From Enterobacter sp. JUb54 (GTDB lineage: Bacteria; Pseudomonadota; Gammaproteobacteria; Enterobacterales; Enterobacteriaceae): 64,000 nucleotides of DNA. The position numbers and the translations under genes are program-made. Positions 36,166 through 47,964 of the stretch are shown piece by piece; position 1 is the stretch's first letter, and the number at the start of each line of letters is the position of its first letter. Location: positions 2,914,001 to 2,978,000 of the forward strand of contig NZ_CP060418.1 in the NCBI RefSeq assembly GCF_014298075.1, read 5' to 3'. Below the pieces are notes generated by a model. That model searched no databases, was not told the DNA's origin, and saw only the letters and a list, made by a program, of their open reading frames with translations.

Positions 36166-36417
36166 TTATTTATAGATTTCGGCAACACCATGCAGACGAT
36201 TATTACCGGTCGCTGACAGAATTTTATACTCGCTGGCGCCTTGCTTATCGGCCTTCTGAGATAAGGCATCGGACAACTCATCCAGCGTCAGCGCATTGCT
36301 GGCGGAGACAACGCCGATTTTCTCTTTACCGGCGGCGTCATTCACCAGTTGGGCTGCATTGGCTACATTAAACAGGCCTGAACTGATAAGTACTGCGGAA
36401 ATTAAGATCGCTTTCAT
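36166..36417 (-). CDS. BhsA/McbA/YhcN-like periplasmic stress peptide (DUF1471)
   Basis: An 83-residue exported protein: signal peptide ending ANA near residue 21, then a compact domain with IGVVSASNALTLDELSDALS and the closing GNNRLHGVAEIYK that marks the YdgH/BhsA/McbA family. Escherichia coli relatives affect biofilm and resistance to acid, peroxide and metals. GAGG is spaced before the ATG. About 120 bases upstream is an operator identical in layout to one upstream of the heavy-metal-type two-component operon at 47.9-50.1 kb. The AraC regulator gene follows 56 bases downstream. Confidence 0.87.
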   Translation of the reverse strand: MKAILISAVLISSGLFNVANAAQLVNDAAGKEKIGVVSASNALTLDELSDALSQKADKQGASEYKILSATGNNRLHGVAEIYK

Positions 36418-36539
36418 ACCGGATACCTCGTTAAATAAAAAAGTGAAAGGGGATATATTCCGCCACGTTTAAATTAAACGTCTCTGCGTCATTATTTACA
36501 TCCTTGAAAAACAGTATACGGATCTCGCCTGTCGGAGAC

Positions 36540-36566
36540 CTGACGAGACCCTGACATCTTTGTCAG
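36540..36566 (-). promoter_or_regulatory. Composite operator CTGACG-N5-CTGACA-N4-TGTCAG upstream of the BhsA-like gene
   Basis: Read on the plus strand, CTGACG at 36540-36545, CTGACA at 36551-36556 and TGTCAG at 36561-36566. The TGACA-N4-TGTCA core equals the core of the CusR/PcoR box. The same arrangement with the same spacings occurs at 50205-50231 upstream of a CusR-like regulator gene, in the same orientation to the gene it precedes. The right end overlaps the stop codon of the oxidoreductase gene. Confidence 0.6.
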
Positions 36567-37360
36567 GAAAGAGATTTCACTTCATCATATTGATTCAGAA
36601 AAGAATTTAGCTCACTGACAATCCCAGCTGGCTCCTCAGCAAGCGGCATATTGTCGATATCCAGAATAGCGTCGATATCTTTCGGCCGATCCGCCTGAAG
36701 CGCGGCAAACAGCGGGTTGAGATCCCGTTGCCCCTCCCCTTTCTCCGCCACCAGCTCAAAGGTTTTGTTTTTCGCGGCATCGCTGGTGAGTGCACAAATC
36801 AGCACCTGCGCAATTTGCGCCCGTGCAATCACGCCATCATCCGGCGTACCGGCGTGGCGACGGTCGCCCTGCAGCATCACAAGCTGGTGCTCATCATCCT
36901 TGTTGTAATCAAACCAGCCCGGCCGGACGATGGTATACGGATGCCCGCTGGCCCGGACCAGACGCTCGGCGCGCCGTTTCCAGTCATGGACTTCGGTACG
37001 CTGGTTCCAGCTGCTGAGCCGCTCTGTGACCCCAATGGTCGACATCAGAGCGATCCGCACCTGGGTTCCCTCCAGCAGGCGCAGGATATTTCGCACGCCG
37101 CCGTAATCAATCGCCCGGGCGCCGATACGCCCCTGGCCGTCGGAGCCGAGGGTAAAAATCACCGCATCAATCTCTTTCACCGCTTCCGCCAGCGTCTCAG
37201 GCAGAGCCACGTCGCCGTAGCACACCTCGGTCTGGCGAGGTAACACCCGCACTTTCTGACGATTTCTGACCAATGCTCTGGGCTGATGGCCCATGGCGAT
37301 GGCGGTCTCTACGACCGGGAGGCCGACGCTACCGGTCGCGCCTGCAATAAGAATTTTCAT
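36563..37360 (-). CDS. NAD(P)-binding oxidoreductase, NmrA/SDR-like
   Basis: A 265-residue protein with an N-terminal Rossmann motif GATGSVGLPVVE at residues 7-18 and later MSTIGVTERL and YTIVRPGWFDYN, as in atypical short-chain dehydrogenases of the NmrA/HSCARG type. These act as nucleotide-sensing or reductase proteins. I use the ATG at 37358-37360, which has AAGGTG upstream; a longer open frame extends through the divergent LysR gene and is an artefact. Divergent orientation to the LysR gene at 37512 suggests regulation by it. Confidence 0.87.
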   Translation of the reverse strand: MKILIAGATGSVGLPVVETAIAMGHQPRALVRNRQKVRVLPRQTEVCYGDVALPETLAEAVKEIDAVIFTLGSDGQGRIGARAIDYGGVRNILRLLEGTQVRIALMSTIGVTERLSSWNQRTEVHDWKRRAERLVRASGHPYTIVRPGWFDYNKDDEHQLVMLQGDRRHAGTPDDGVIARAQIAQVLICALTSDAAKNKTFELVAEKGEGQRDLNPLFAALQADRPKDIDAILDIDNMPLAEEPAGIVSELNSFLNQYDEVKSLS

Positions 37361-37487
37361 GGAACACCTTCTGTATTCAGTAACCAAAATGACGTTAAAA
37401 ACAGGATACCGCTTGCCATTGTTCTCAGTAACCGGGCTAAAATGATTGCGTCTATGAACGATCTTCATGAGTGCGGCCTGCAGCTGA

Positions 37488-38405
<918 letters not shown>

Positions 38406-38412
38406 CGATGAC

Positions 38413-38553
38413 GAATACCGGGCCGACGGTGACCCGCCAGCCCGTTGCGACTACCGCCCTACCCGCGCCTGAAGCTCTGCGGGATAGCGCTCGCTGCAAT
38501 GTTTATCGTATCAGCCACGGAGTAATCTACTGCAAATCATCCGGTGAAAGAAT
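38413..38553. pseudogene. Left direct repeat and decayed remnant of an aldo-keto reductase 3' end
   Basis: 38419-38494 is identical to 43980-44055 (76 bases; with one mismatch the match extends left to 38413/43974). The repeat spans the last 14 or so codons and 3' flank of the aldo-keto reductase gene at 44012. Past 38494 the similarity continues for about 60 bases at roughly three quarters identity with two one-base deletions, up to the region matching [11 protein letters not shown] of the intact gene, then stops. It is therefore a truncated, non-functional copy that marks the left edge of the fimbrial insert. Confidence 0.8.
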
Positions 38554-39053
38554 CATGTATTTTGATAAAAAACACGGGAGTTCATGTTAATATTTTCGTT
38601 CCTTTAATCCTCCCAGTAAAAAAATACCCCCCATTCTGAAACACCGCACCAATTTAATTGGTTAAATATCAGCCAAAACAATATCATCCAGGGCCAAAAC
38701 ATTTAAATTCTGTACCTTTTATTTTATGAACAGGAAGAACTGGCTCATCTCAACTTGTGCCACAGAAAAGCCACTCCCATCTTCACTTAAGTTCGAACCA
38801 ACAAACAAAACCCATACATATCAATGCAATAAATAAAACACCAAACAAAAAATAAGATTTCATAAGATCTGAGTTAACCCCACCCCACCTGAAGTTAATT
38901 GAACTAAAAAGAATAAATATTATTTCAGTTTCAATTTAACGCACCAACCGTATCCTAGGTGACGGAAACAATATTAATTGTTGTGTTTGCTTTGTGCAGA
39001 TACGCATTAATGATTAACCAGCACCATTAATAGCCTCGAAGGAAATATATCGA
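38554..39053. other. AT-rich leader of the fimbrial operon
   Basis: About 500 bases, strongly AT-rich, with no credible gene. The promoter of the fimbrial operon should be here. I looked for an invertible element of the fimS type and saw no matching inverted repeats; no recombinase gene is in or near the island. Confidence 0.6.
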
Positions 39054-39602
39054 ATGAAATTATACCAATTTGGCAAAATTGCCTTAGTGCTCGCCGCTGC
39101 GGGTTTATCAAGTGTCGCGAATGCAGCAGACGGTACTATTAATTTTATCGGCACCATCTCAGCCGCTGCGTGTTCTGTAAATAATACTGCAGGGACCTCT
39201 TCAACCAGCGGAACCGTGGATTTTGGTCAGGTCAGCAATATCACTCTGGCCACGGCAGGAGCATCGACGGTCAGTACGCCATTCAGCATTGAGCTGACCG
39301 AGTGTGCCGTTGAGAACGCACCTAAGATCACCTTCACCGGGACTTCTCTGGGCTCTTCTGCCCGACCTGAACTCTTTGCATCCGGCATCACCGGCGTCGG
39401 TATCCGTATTGAAGACGCCGGCGCCAGCGGCACCTACTACACCACCGACGTATCGAACAGCAACACCGGCCTCTCCTTACTGGGCGAGGATGTAGTGTCA
39501 GCAACCGGCAAATTCAACGCCTATCTGGTCAGCGATACCGCCACGGCAAAAACCGGTGGAGATATCGATACCAACGTGACCTTCACTATCGATTACAGCT
39601 GA
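39054..39602 (+). CDS. Major fimbrial subunit (type 1 pilin-like)
   Basis: A 182-residue exported pilin: signal peptide ending ANA near residue 24, one disulfide pair (AAACSVNN and LTECAV), and the donor-strand terminus ending VTFTIDYS. These are the hallmarks of the FimA superfamily, whose subunits polymerise into the fimbrial rod by donor-strand exchange. It is the first gene of the operon and is followed by an attenuator hairpin. Base composition is nearer to the host than its leader. Confidence 0.92.
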   Translation: MKLYQFGKIALVLAAAGLSSVANAADGTINFIGTISAAACSVNNTAGTSSTSGTVDFGQVSNITLATAGASTVSTPFSIELTECAVENAPKITFTGTSLGSSARPELFASGITGVGIRIEDAGASGTYYTTDVSNSNTGLSLLGEDVVSATGKFNAYLVSDTATAKTGGDIDTNVTFTIDYS

Positions 39603-39616
39603 TAACGTTCGGTGAT

Positions 39617-39650
39617 GGCCGGTAATAACCTTGCTTTACCGGCCTTTTTT
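39617..39650 (+). terminator. Attenuating terminator between pilin and chaperone genes
   Basis: GGCCGGTAA at 39617-39625 pairs with TTACCGGCC at 39636-39644, followed by six T. It meets the criteria of an intrinsic terminator yet lies inside the operon, which fits high pilin and low chaperone/usher expression. Confidence 0.82.
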
Positions 39651-39666
39651 ATTCCGGAGCCAGACA

Positions 39667-40350
39667 ATGACCTTAAAATACGCAATGTGCCTCTTTGGTG
39701 CCGCACTTCTTCCTTTATCTGTACTTGCTGACGGACTCACTCTGGGTGGCACCCGCCTTATTTATGATGCGGCAAAAAAAGAGGCCAGCATTGCCCTTGA
39801 AAACCGAGGGAAAAGTACGCCTCAACTGGTACAAACCTGGGTGTCCGACAAGAACCGCAACACCCAGGCGATTCCTTTCGTCACCACGCCACCGGTCTCC
39901 AAGCTAGGGCAGAACGACACTATCGCTATACGCGTGGTCTACGTCGGGCAATCACTGCCCAATGACCGTGAAACGCAGTTCCAGCTTAACGTTCGTGCCG
40001 TCCCCGCCACAGAGCGGAAAAACAACCCGCAGCGAATGGTGATCGCCACACAGAACATTATCAAGCTGATTTATCGCCCGGTCGGACTGACGTCTGAAGC
40101 GGCTTCCCGGGCCGGGGAAAGTCTGAAGGTGAATTCGGTCAGCGGCGGAGTGCGTTTTGATAACCCGACGCCGTATGTCGTCTCTCTCGCAAGCGTCGTC
40201 ATCAACGGAAAGAAAGTTGAACGCCCGGGGACAATTCAGCCCTATAGCCAGCTTCTGGTGCCCTCACCAGCAGGCACGCCTTCTACGGTTATCTGGCGCA
40301 CCATTAATGACTTCGGCGGCATCACACAAGACGTCAAGTTCACGTTCTGA
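39667..40350 (+). CDS. Periplasmic fimbrial chaperone (PapD-like)
   Basis: A 227-residue chaperone that caps pilin subunits by donor-strand complementation. The signal peptide ends VLA near residue 19; the G1 strand has TRLIYDAAKKEASIALENRG, and ATQNIIKLIYRP carries the conserved lysine. The F1-G1 loop is short, as in FGS chaperones that serve rod-like fimbriae. I start at 39667, with CGGAG upstream, not at the in-frame start at 39631, which is inside the attenuator. Confidence 0.92.
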   Translation: MTLKYAMCLFGAALLPLSVLADGLTLGGTRLIYDAAKKEASIALENRGKSTPQLVQTWVSDKNRNTQAIPFVTTPPVSKLGQNDTIAIRVVYVGQSLPNDRETQFQLNVRAVPATERKNNPQRMVIATQNIIKLIYRPVGLTSEAASRAGESLKVNSVSGGVRFDNPTPYVVSLASVVINGKKVERPGTIQPYSQLLVPSPAGTPSTVIWRTINDFGGITQDVKFTF

Positions 40351-40358
40351 GGACGACC

Positions 40359-42872
40359 ATGCGCAAACTGTTATCCGCAGGGCAACTCACAGCCCTGACG
40401 GCAGCCATCTTTTGTGTGCTGTACGGGAGTCGGAGCGTCCGGGCCGAACTCTATTTTAACGTCAACTCCCTTAATCTTACGGATGAACAGAGACAACAAA
40501 TCGATCTGGATCTTCTGTCACGTACCGATATCCAGATGCCCGGAGAGTACGACGTAAACGTGCGCGTCAACCGCAGTGACGCTGGCCGATACCGGATGAA
40601 TTTTGTCGCCTGTGATAACCGATTATGCCCCGAACTCACCCCCGAGCTGCTCAGCACGCTGGGTGTCAAAACGCAGGTTATTCCCGGCATCAAGAACCTT
40701 GCTCCGGACGCCATTATTACCCACCTGGAGGCGTTACTTCCCGGAGCGGAGACACCGTTTGATTTTGGACGCGGTATTCTGGATATCAGCATTCCTCAGG
40801 CGGCGATGGATAACCGTGCTCGTGGGTATATTCCCCCGGAGCAATGGGACGATGGCCTGCCCTTTCTGTTTACTTCCTACAGTGCCAGCGGGTCGGAAAA
40901 TCACAACAGAAACCTCGGACAAAACACCAGTACCCAGTATGTGAATTTCCGCAGCGGGGCCAATTTTGGCGCATGGCGTCTGAGAAACACAGGCTACTAT
41001 CAGGCCAACGCTGCCCGCGGCCAGTGGCAGAATCTGGAAACCCGGCTTGAGCGCGACATCCGCAGCCTGCGCTCGCGCTTAGTGATGGGCGATACCAGCA
41101 GCCCCGGGATTATCTTCGACAGTTTCAGCTTTCGGGGCGTCAGCCTGAGCACACAAGACAGTATGCTGCCCGACAGCCAACAGGGCTATGCGCCGCAGAT
41201 AACCGGCGTGGCGGTGACTAATGCCACGGTGGAAATCAGACAGAACGGCAACCTGCTTTACCAGACCTTTGTCTCTCCGGGGGCATTTATCATCGATGAC
41301 CTGTATGCCACCTCTACCTCAGGCGACCTTCAGATAACCGTACGCGAAGAGGATGGTTCAGTCCGCAGCTGGACACAGTCCTTCGCCTCACCGCCGATAT
41401 CAATACGCCAGGGTGCGCTTAAATATTCGGCTACCGCAGGCAAGTTTGGCGCACATTACTATCACAGTCGCGATACGCAAGCGCAGCGCTTTATACAGGC
41501 TGAATTTCTGTATGGCGTACTGAACAGTACATCGTTGTATGCAGGCCTTATCGCAGCGGAACACTACCGTTCCGGTATGCTGGGCGTGGGACAGGCTCTG
41601 GGAATTTTGGGAGCACTGTCGCTCGATGTTACCCATGCGCAGACTCATTTTTCCAGCGGAGAAAAGCAGACAGGGCAATCTTGGCGCGCCCGCTACAGCA
41701 AGCGTTTTGAAGTCACAGGCACCAGTATGACGCTCGCCGGATACCGTTATGCTACGGATGGATATTATGACTTTGATGAGGCCAGTAACAGTTACCACAC
41801 CGCAGAGAGAGTCAACCGAACGATACTCAAAAGTCGGGCACAACTCAGTCTCAGTCAGGATCTTGGTCCTCTGGGTTCCCTGGCGTTGTCCGCTAATCAG
41901 CAGGAATACTGGAACGGATACAGCCGTAGTCGCAGTCTGACTGGCGGCTGGAGCAAAACGTTCAACGGCGTAACGGTAAACCTTAGCCAGACCCAAAGTA
42001 AAAGCTGGCGCTCCGGGAAGACGGATAACGTGACCTCCTTCAGCATCAGCCTGCCCATTGGTCAGTGGCTCTCTGGCCACGGCAGTTCCATCAGAATGAA
42101 TACCAGCTACACACGCTCTGATTCCGGCAGCGCAACCCTCAATAGCACCCTGTCAGGCACGGCGCTGGCAGGACGAAATTTATCCTGGGCGGCCTCGCAG
42201 GGTTACCGCCAGGAGGGGAGCCAGGAAAGGAACAGCACCGCACTCTCTGGCACCTACCGTGGCGGATTGGGCTCATTAAGTGTTGGCTACTCTAACTATT
42301 ATGGCGAGAGCCGCCAGTTTAACTGGGGAGCTCAAGGAGCCGTCGTGGTGCACCCTCACGGCGTGACTTTATCTCCCCCTCTCTACGAAGGCAGCGCCTA
42401 TGCCCTCGTTCGCTCGCCCGGAGCGGATGGCGTCAGGGTGAAAAATCAAATCGGTCTGACCACCGACTGGCGCGGATATGCGGTAGTCCCTTCAATGATG
42501 GCCTACCGGGAAAACCGCGTCGGTCTGGACACCGCCACTCTGGGAGAAAACGTGGACCTGAAACAGGCCGAGGTCAAAGTAGTACCGACCCGAGAAGCGC
42601 TGGTACTGGCCGACTTTAACACCAGCAAAGGTTACCGCAGCCTGTTGACACTGAAGCACGCAGGCCAGGCCGTTCCGTTCGGGGCGATGGTCAGCGCCGG
42701 CGACAGCCAGGGCATTGTCGGCGACGGTGGTCAGGTCTACCTGTCCGGTATGGCCGATGGTACAGCGCTGACGGTGGTGTTATCGGCCGATCGCAGTTGC
42801 TCCGGGATTTTTGAGGAGAAAAAGGCGATGAAAGTGAACGGATTAATGATGGCAGAGACGGAGTGTCTGTAA
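40359..42872 (+). CDS. Outer membrane fimbrial usher (FimD-like)
   Basis: An 837-residue usher: signal peptide to about residue 29, N-terminal chaperone-binding domain (ELYFNVNSLNL then VNRSDAGRYRM), a 24-strand pore with plug (QITGVAVTNATVEIRQNGNLLYQ, given in part), and C-terminal domains with GLTTDWRGYAVVPSM and cysteines at SCSGIFE and ECL. It secretes and assembles pilins. Length is normal for the family. It follows the chaperone gene by eight bases and its stop overlaps the adhesin start. Confidence 0.95.
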   Translation: MRKLLSAGQLTALTAAIFCVLYGSRSVRAELYFNVNSLNLTDEQRQQIDLDLLSRTDIQMPGEYDVNVRVNRSDAGRYRMNFVACDNRLCPELTPELLSTLGVKTQVIPGIKNLAPDAIITHLEALLPGAETPFDFGRGILDISIPQAAMDNRARGYIPPEQWDDGLPFLFTSYSASGSENHNRNLGQNTSTQYVNFRSGANFGAWRLRNTGYYQANAARGQWQNLETRLERDIRSLRSRLVMGDTSSPGIIFDSFSFRGVSLSTQDSMLPDSQQGYAPQITGVAVTNATVEIRQNGNLLYQTFVSPGAFIIDDLYATSTSGDLQITVREEDGSVRSWTQSFASPPISIRQGALKYSATAGKFGAHYYHSRDTQAQRFIQAEFLYGVLNSTSLYAGLIAAEHYRSGMLGVGQALGILGALSLDVTHAQTHFSSGEKQTGQSWRARYSKRFEVTGTSMTLAGYRYATDGYYDFDEASNSYHTAERVNRTILKSRAQLSLSQDLGPLGSLALSANQQEYWNGYSRSRSLTGGWSKTFNGVTVNLSQTQSKSWRSGKTDNVTSFSISLPIGQWLSGHGSSIRMNTSYTRSDSGSATLNSTLSGTALAGRNLSWAASQGYRQEGSQERNSTALSGTYRGGLGSLSVGYSNYYGESRQFNWGAQGAVVVHPHGVTLSPPLYEGSAYALVRSPGADGVRVKNQIGLTTDWRGYAVVPSMMAYRENRVGLDTATLGENVDLKQAEVKVVPTREALVLADFNTSKGYRSLLTLKHAGQAVPFGAMVSAGDSQGIVGDGGQVYLSGMADGTALTVVLSADRSCSGIFEEKKAMKVNGLMMAETECL

Positions 42873-43942
42873 TGAAAATAAAACGATATCTGCCGCCAGC
42901 GCTTGCCGGCATAGCGTTACTGACCTTGAGCAACCAGGCGCTAGCTGAATGTCAGTGGTTAGCAGGGAAATCGGCGGCGGCCTATACCTATTCACCGCCC
43001 ATTGGCCTGGTGGGTAGTTCACTACTCAGTTACATTATTCATCAGGATTATATCTCCGGCCCCACTCTTGCAGCAATGACAGGCGCAGCCAATGTTTATA
43101 CTGACATTATTCAGTGTACCTCTGAGGAGGACCTGATAACATTTGAAGGTGGAGATTTTCCTACCGGGGAATTAGTCGCTAACTCACAATTTAAATTTAT
43201 CCGCCCGAATAATAATGTCCGTGTCGGTTTCGTATTTCGCTCGTCTAAATCTGAGGGTTACTGGGTGTACCCTGACAGAACGACGGGAGCCCCAACCGCA
43301 CAAACTCTGGCCCAGCTTTACGCTCTGAATGGGACCAGCTTTTCTGAACGAAACGGACGTCTGTCGTGGTCAGAGATCATTGTCAAAGGAGGCTATAATA
43401 TTAATATCTATGCCTTTAAAGCCGGTGGCTCTGTTAATTCCGGGCATCTGCCTGCCGGGCTATTCGGTAGTATAAAAGTCGGTTTGTTAACCGTATTGAA
43501 TATAAATTTCAGCGGCGTTGACGTGACCGCGGCATCCTGCGAAATAAAAGATTATCCTGCTGAGGTGCCGCTAGGGATAGCCTATAAGCAGCGCTTTCCC
43601 AATCCGGGCGATACGCAGAATGAAACAACATTCAGTATCAGTCTGGCCTGTGAAGATACGCGACTTTTACCGGCTCTCGCCTTTGAAGGGGCGACAGACA
43701 GCACCCACAAGACGGTATTTAGCAACACCACAGGCGAAGGTTATGCGGCAAATGTGGGGGTTCAACTTATGCGAAACGGCAGCGTAATCACCCCTGGCGC
43801 GTTAACGCCAGCCACGCTTGGTAGCGTCACGTCGACTGCCGCTATGGCATACGACTTCAGCGCCCGTCTGTTTCGCTTAAATGGCAACATGACTTCCGGG
43901 GCGGTGGAAGTACCGGTCACATTTACCATCACCTATGAATAG
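42872..43942 (+). CDS. Two-domain fimbrial tip adhesin (FimH-like)
   Basis: A 356-residue exported protein: signal peptide ending ALA near residue 25, an N-terminal lectin-like domain with cysteines in ECQWLAG and IIQCTSEEDL, and a C-terminal pilin domain from about residue 215 (TAASCEIKDYPAEVPLG, SLACEDTRLL, ending VPVTFTITYE). That two-domain layout is that of a tip adhesin. Ligand is not predictable. The ATG at 42872 overlaps the usher stop (TAATG). It is the last gene of a compact four-gene operon lacking minor linkers. Confidence 0.88.
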   Translation: MKIKRYLPPALAGIALLTLSNQALAECQWLAGKSAAAYTYSPPIGLVGSSLLSYIIHQDYISGPTLAAMTGAANVYTDIIQCTSEEDLITFEGGDFPTGELVANSQFKFIRPNNNVRVGFVFRSSKSEGYWVYPDRTTGAPTAQTLAQLYALNGTSFSERNGRLSWSEIIVKGGYNINIYAFKAGGSVNSGHLPAGLFGSIKVGLLTVLNINFSGVDVTAASCEIKDYPAEVPLGIAYKQRFPNPGDTQNETTFSISLACEDTRLLPALAFEGATDSTHKTVFSNTTGEGYAANVGVQLMRNGSVITPGALTPATLGSVTSTAAMAYDFSARLFRLNGNMTSGAVEVPVTFTITYE

Positions 43943-43973
43943 ACTCAGCGTTCTGATGTCATCAATAAGCCAG

Positions 43974-46224
<2,251 letters not shown>

Positions 46225-46629
46225 ATGACAAGGAATAACCTGTTGGCGTTAGTTTGTATTTCCGTGGGGGTATTACAGGGCTGTGCCAATATAAAAAAAA
46301 CAGACTGTGCGTTAATCAACACGCCTGCCACGCAAAAAGAACAACCGGCCCAATTACCCGCCCTGCAGCAGGGTATCCAGGATGCCGATGCATTGGTTAA
46401 GTTAGATAAAAAATTCCAGAAAGACTCCAGTGAGCTGTATGGTTTAATTAACGATGCGAAATTCTATGCTTCAGTCTCAGGGCAAACGTCGGCCAGCGTG
46501 AAATCAACCATCACCCCGCTGTTTGAATACAAGATCAACGATAAATGTAATAGCATTTCGCAGAAGCTAATAAAAGAGTTTGAAAGCCGGGCTAAAAAAG
46601 CCGATCTCAATGACGGGATCGCCAGATGA
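46225..46629 (+). CDS. Small lipoprotein of unknown function
   Basis: A 134-residue lipoprotein: MTRNNLLALVCISVGVLQGC with the lipobox LQGC, followed by a mostly helical mature part with two more cysteines (TDCALIN and DKCNSIS). I do not recognise a family. The ATG at 46225 has GGTGGG upstream; two earlier in-frame starts would lengthen the signal region unnaturally. It overlaps the next gene by four bases (ATGA), so the two proteins are probably made together and may work together in the envelope. Confidence 0.75.
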   Translation: MTRNNLLALVCISVGVLQGCANIKKTDCALINTPATQKEQPAQLPALQQGIQDADALVKLDKKFQKDSSELYGLINDAKFYASVSGQTSASVKSTITPLFEYKINDKCNSISQKLIKEFESRAKKADLNDGIAR

Positions 46630-47942
46630 TCCACCATCCGGGGATAGTGAAAACATACCCGCGTCGCCCGCTGACGATCGCCGTTGTGCTCTCAACCCTT
46701 TTTGTTTTACCCCCTGCGCATTCTGCGGGGGAAGACTTCCTCGATAATATTTCGAAACTCGAGATCCAGCATCCGCCGCCCTCAGATAACGGGAAGGCAG
46801 AATCGTCCGCGGGCCAGCAGCGCCCGGATGACGGCAGTACTACCAGCAAACAGGCCCCTCAGAAGCCAGCGGTCGTCAGAAAGGCCGCCAACCAGAATAA
46901 TAAAGCAGATAACACGATTGCGGCCCTGCGCAAGCAGAATGCGGAGCTGAGTGCCGCGGTCAAAGCGGCAGAGAAAACGCGTGACGAGACCACCCGCACG
47001 CTGACGGCGCAGATCGCCGCGCTGGAAGCGCGAAACACGGCGCCTGACGTTGACCAGAGCGCAAGCCTGAATGCGCTGAACAAAAAAAATGCGCAGCTGG
47101 CGGCCGCCGCTGAAGCCGCACAGAAAAAGCTCGAAGAGAGCGCCCGCACTCTGAATGCGCAAATCACTGCGCTGAAAACTCAGGGAGCGCAGAGTGATAG
47201 CGAGCAGAAAAGCGCCCTTGCCGCGTTAACGAACAAGAATACGCAGCTGACGGCCGCCGCCGAAGCCACGCAGAAAAAACACGAGGCTGCGGTTGCCGCA
47301 TTAACCGATAAAAATAAGACGTTACAGTCAGCCCTCGACCGAGTGGCGGTAAAAGACGACAAACTCAACCTTGCAGATAAAAACAATAAAAACGCCTATG
47401 CGTTAGGGGTTTTCTATCTGACCCAGGCCTTATCGGCAATGGAAAAAATGACCGACAACGGGATGAAGCTCGCCCCAGCGGCATTGGTCTCCGGATTTAA
47501 CGATGCTTACCAGCAAAAACTGAAAATAAAAGAGAGTGAGATTGAAAAAACCGTCAACGCCCTGAACGACCATATGTCGGCAAAGTTTGTTGATATCGAC
47601 AATAAAATCATGGCGAAAATAAAGAATAAAAAATACGAAATTTTGCCGAACGGCGTCTATTTTGTGGTAGATAAGAAAGGAAAAGAGAAATATAAGCTCG
47701 ACGAATCGCTGTCCATGAATATTCTGGAGAAGAAACTGGACGGCACGCCGATATTAAACACCATGAACTCCAGCATGATGTATGACAAACAGACCGATCC
47801 GCTGATGGATAAAATCCTGTCGTCCGGCTTTAAAGGCGGCACGGTCACACTGTATGGTCAGGCGGGTTCCCTGTATAACCCGCCGCCTGAGGCGATCAGC
47901 CCCACCACGTTAATATCGATCACCTTCGAGCTGCTGCCGTAG
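46626..47942 (+). CDS. Exported coiled-coil protein with FKBP-N domain and degenerate FKBP domain
   Basis: A 438-residue protein with an N-terminal export signal (to about residue 33), a low-complexity linker, three tandem 50-residue coiled-coil repeats starting at residues 99, 149 and 199 (the DNA copies are exactly 150 bases apart), an FkpA/Mip-like dimerisation domain (NAYALGVFYLTQAL to KIKESEIEKTVNALNDHM, residues about 250-320), and a C-terminal region that follows the FKBP outline (LDGTPILN, PPPEAISPTTLISITFELL) but lacks the aromatic active-site residues. It is probably a scaffold rather than a prolyl isomerase. Partner: the lipoprotein encoded just upstream. Confidence 0.75.
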   Translation: MIHHPGIVKTYPRRPLTIAVVLSTLFVLPPAHSAGEDFLDNISKLEIQHPPPSDNGKAESSAGQQRPDDGSTTSKQAPQKPAVVRKAANQNNKADNTIAALRKQNAELSAAVKAAEKTRDETTRTLTAQIAALEARNTAPDVDQSASLNALNKKNAQLAAAAEAAQKKLEESARTLNAQITALKTQGAQSDSEQKSALAALTNKNTQLTAAAEATQKKHEAAVAALTDKNKTLQSALDRVAVKDDKLNLADKNNKNAYALGVFYLTQALSAMEKMTDNGMKLAPAALVSGFNDAYQQKLKIKESEIEKTVNALNDHMSAKFVDIDNKIMAKIKNKKYEILPNGVYFVVDKKGKEKYKLDESLSMNILEKKLDGTPILNTMNSSMMYDKQTDPLMDKILSSGFKGGTVTLYGQAGSLYNPPPEAISPTTLISITFELLP

Positions 47943-47964
47943 CAGCTCAATGCCCTGCCAGTGA

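Noticed and set aside
38554..39053. fimS-like invertible promoter element
   Set aside because: No pair of inverted repeats of the expected kind and no fimB/fimE-type recombinase nearby.
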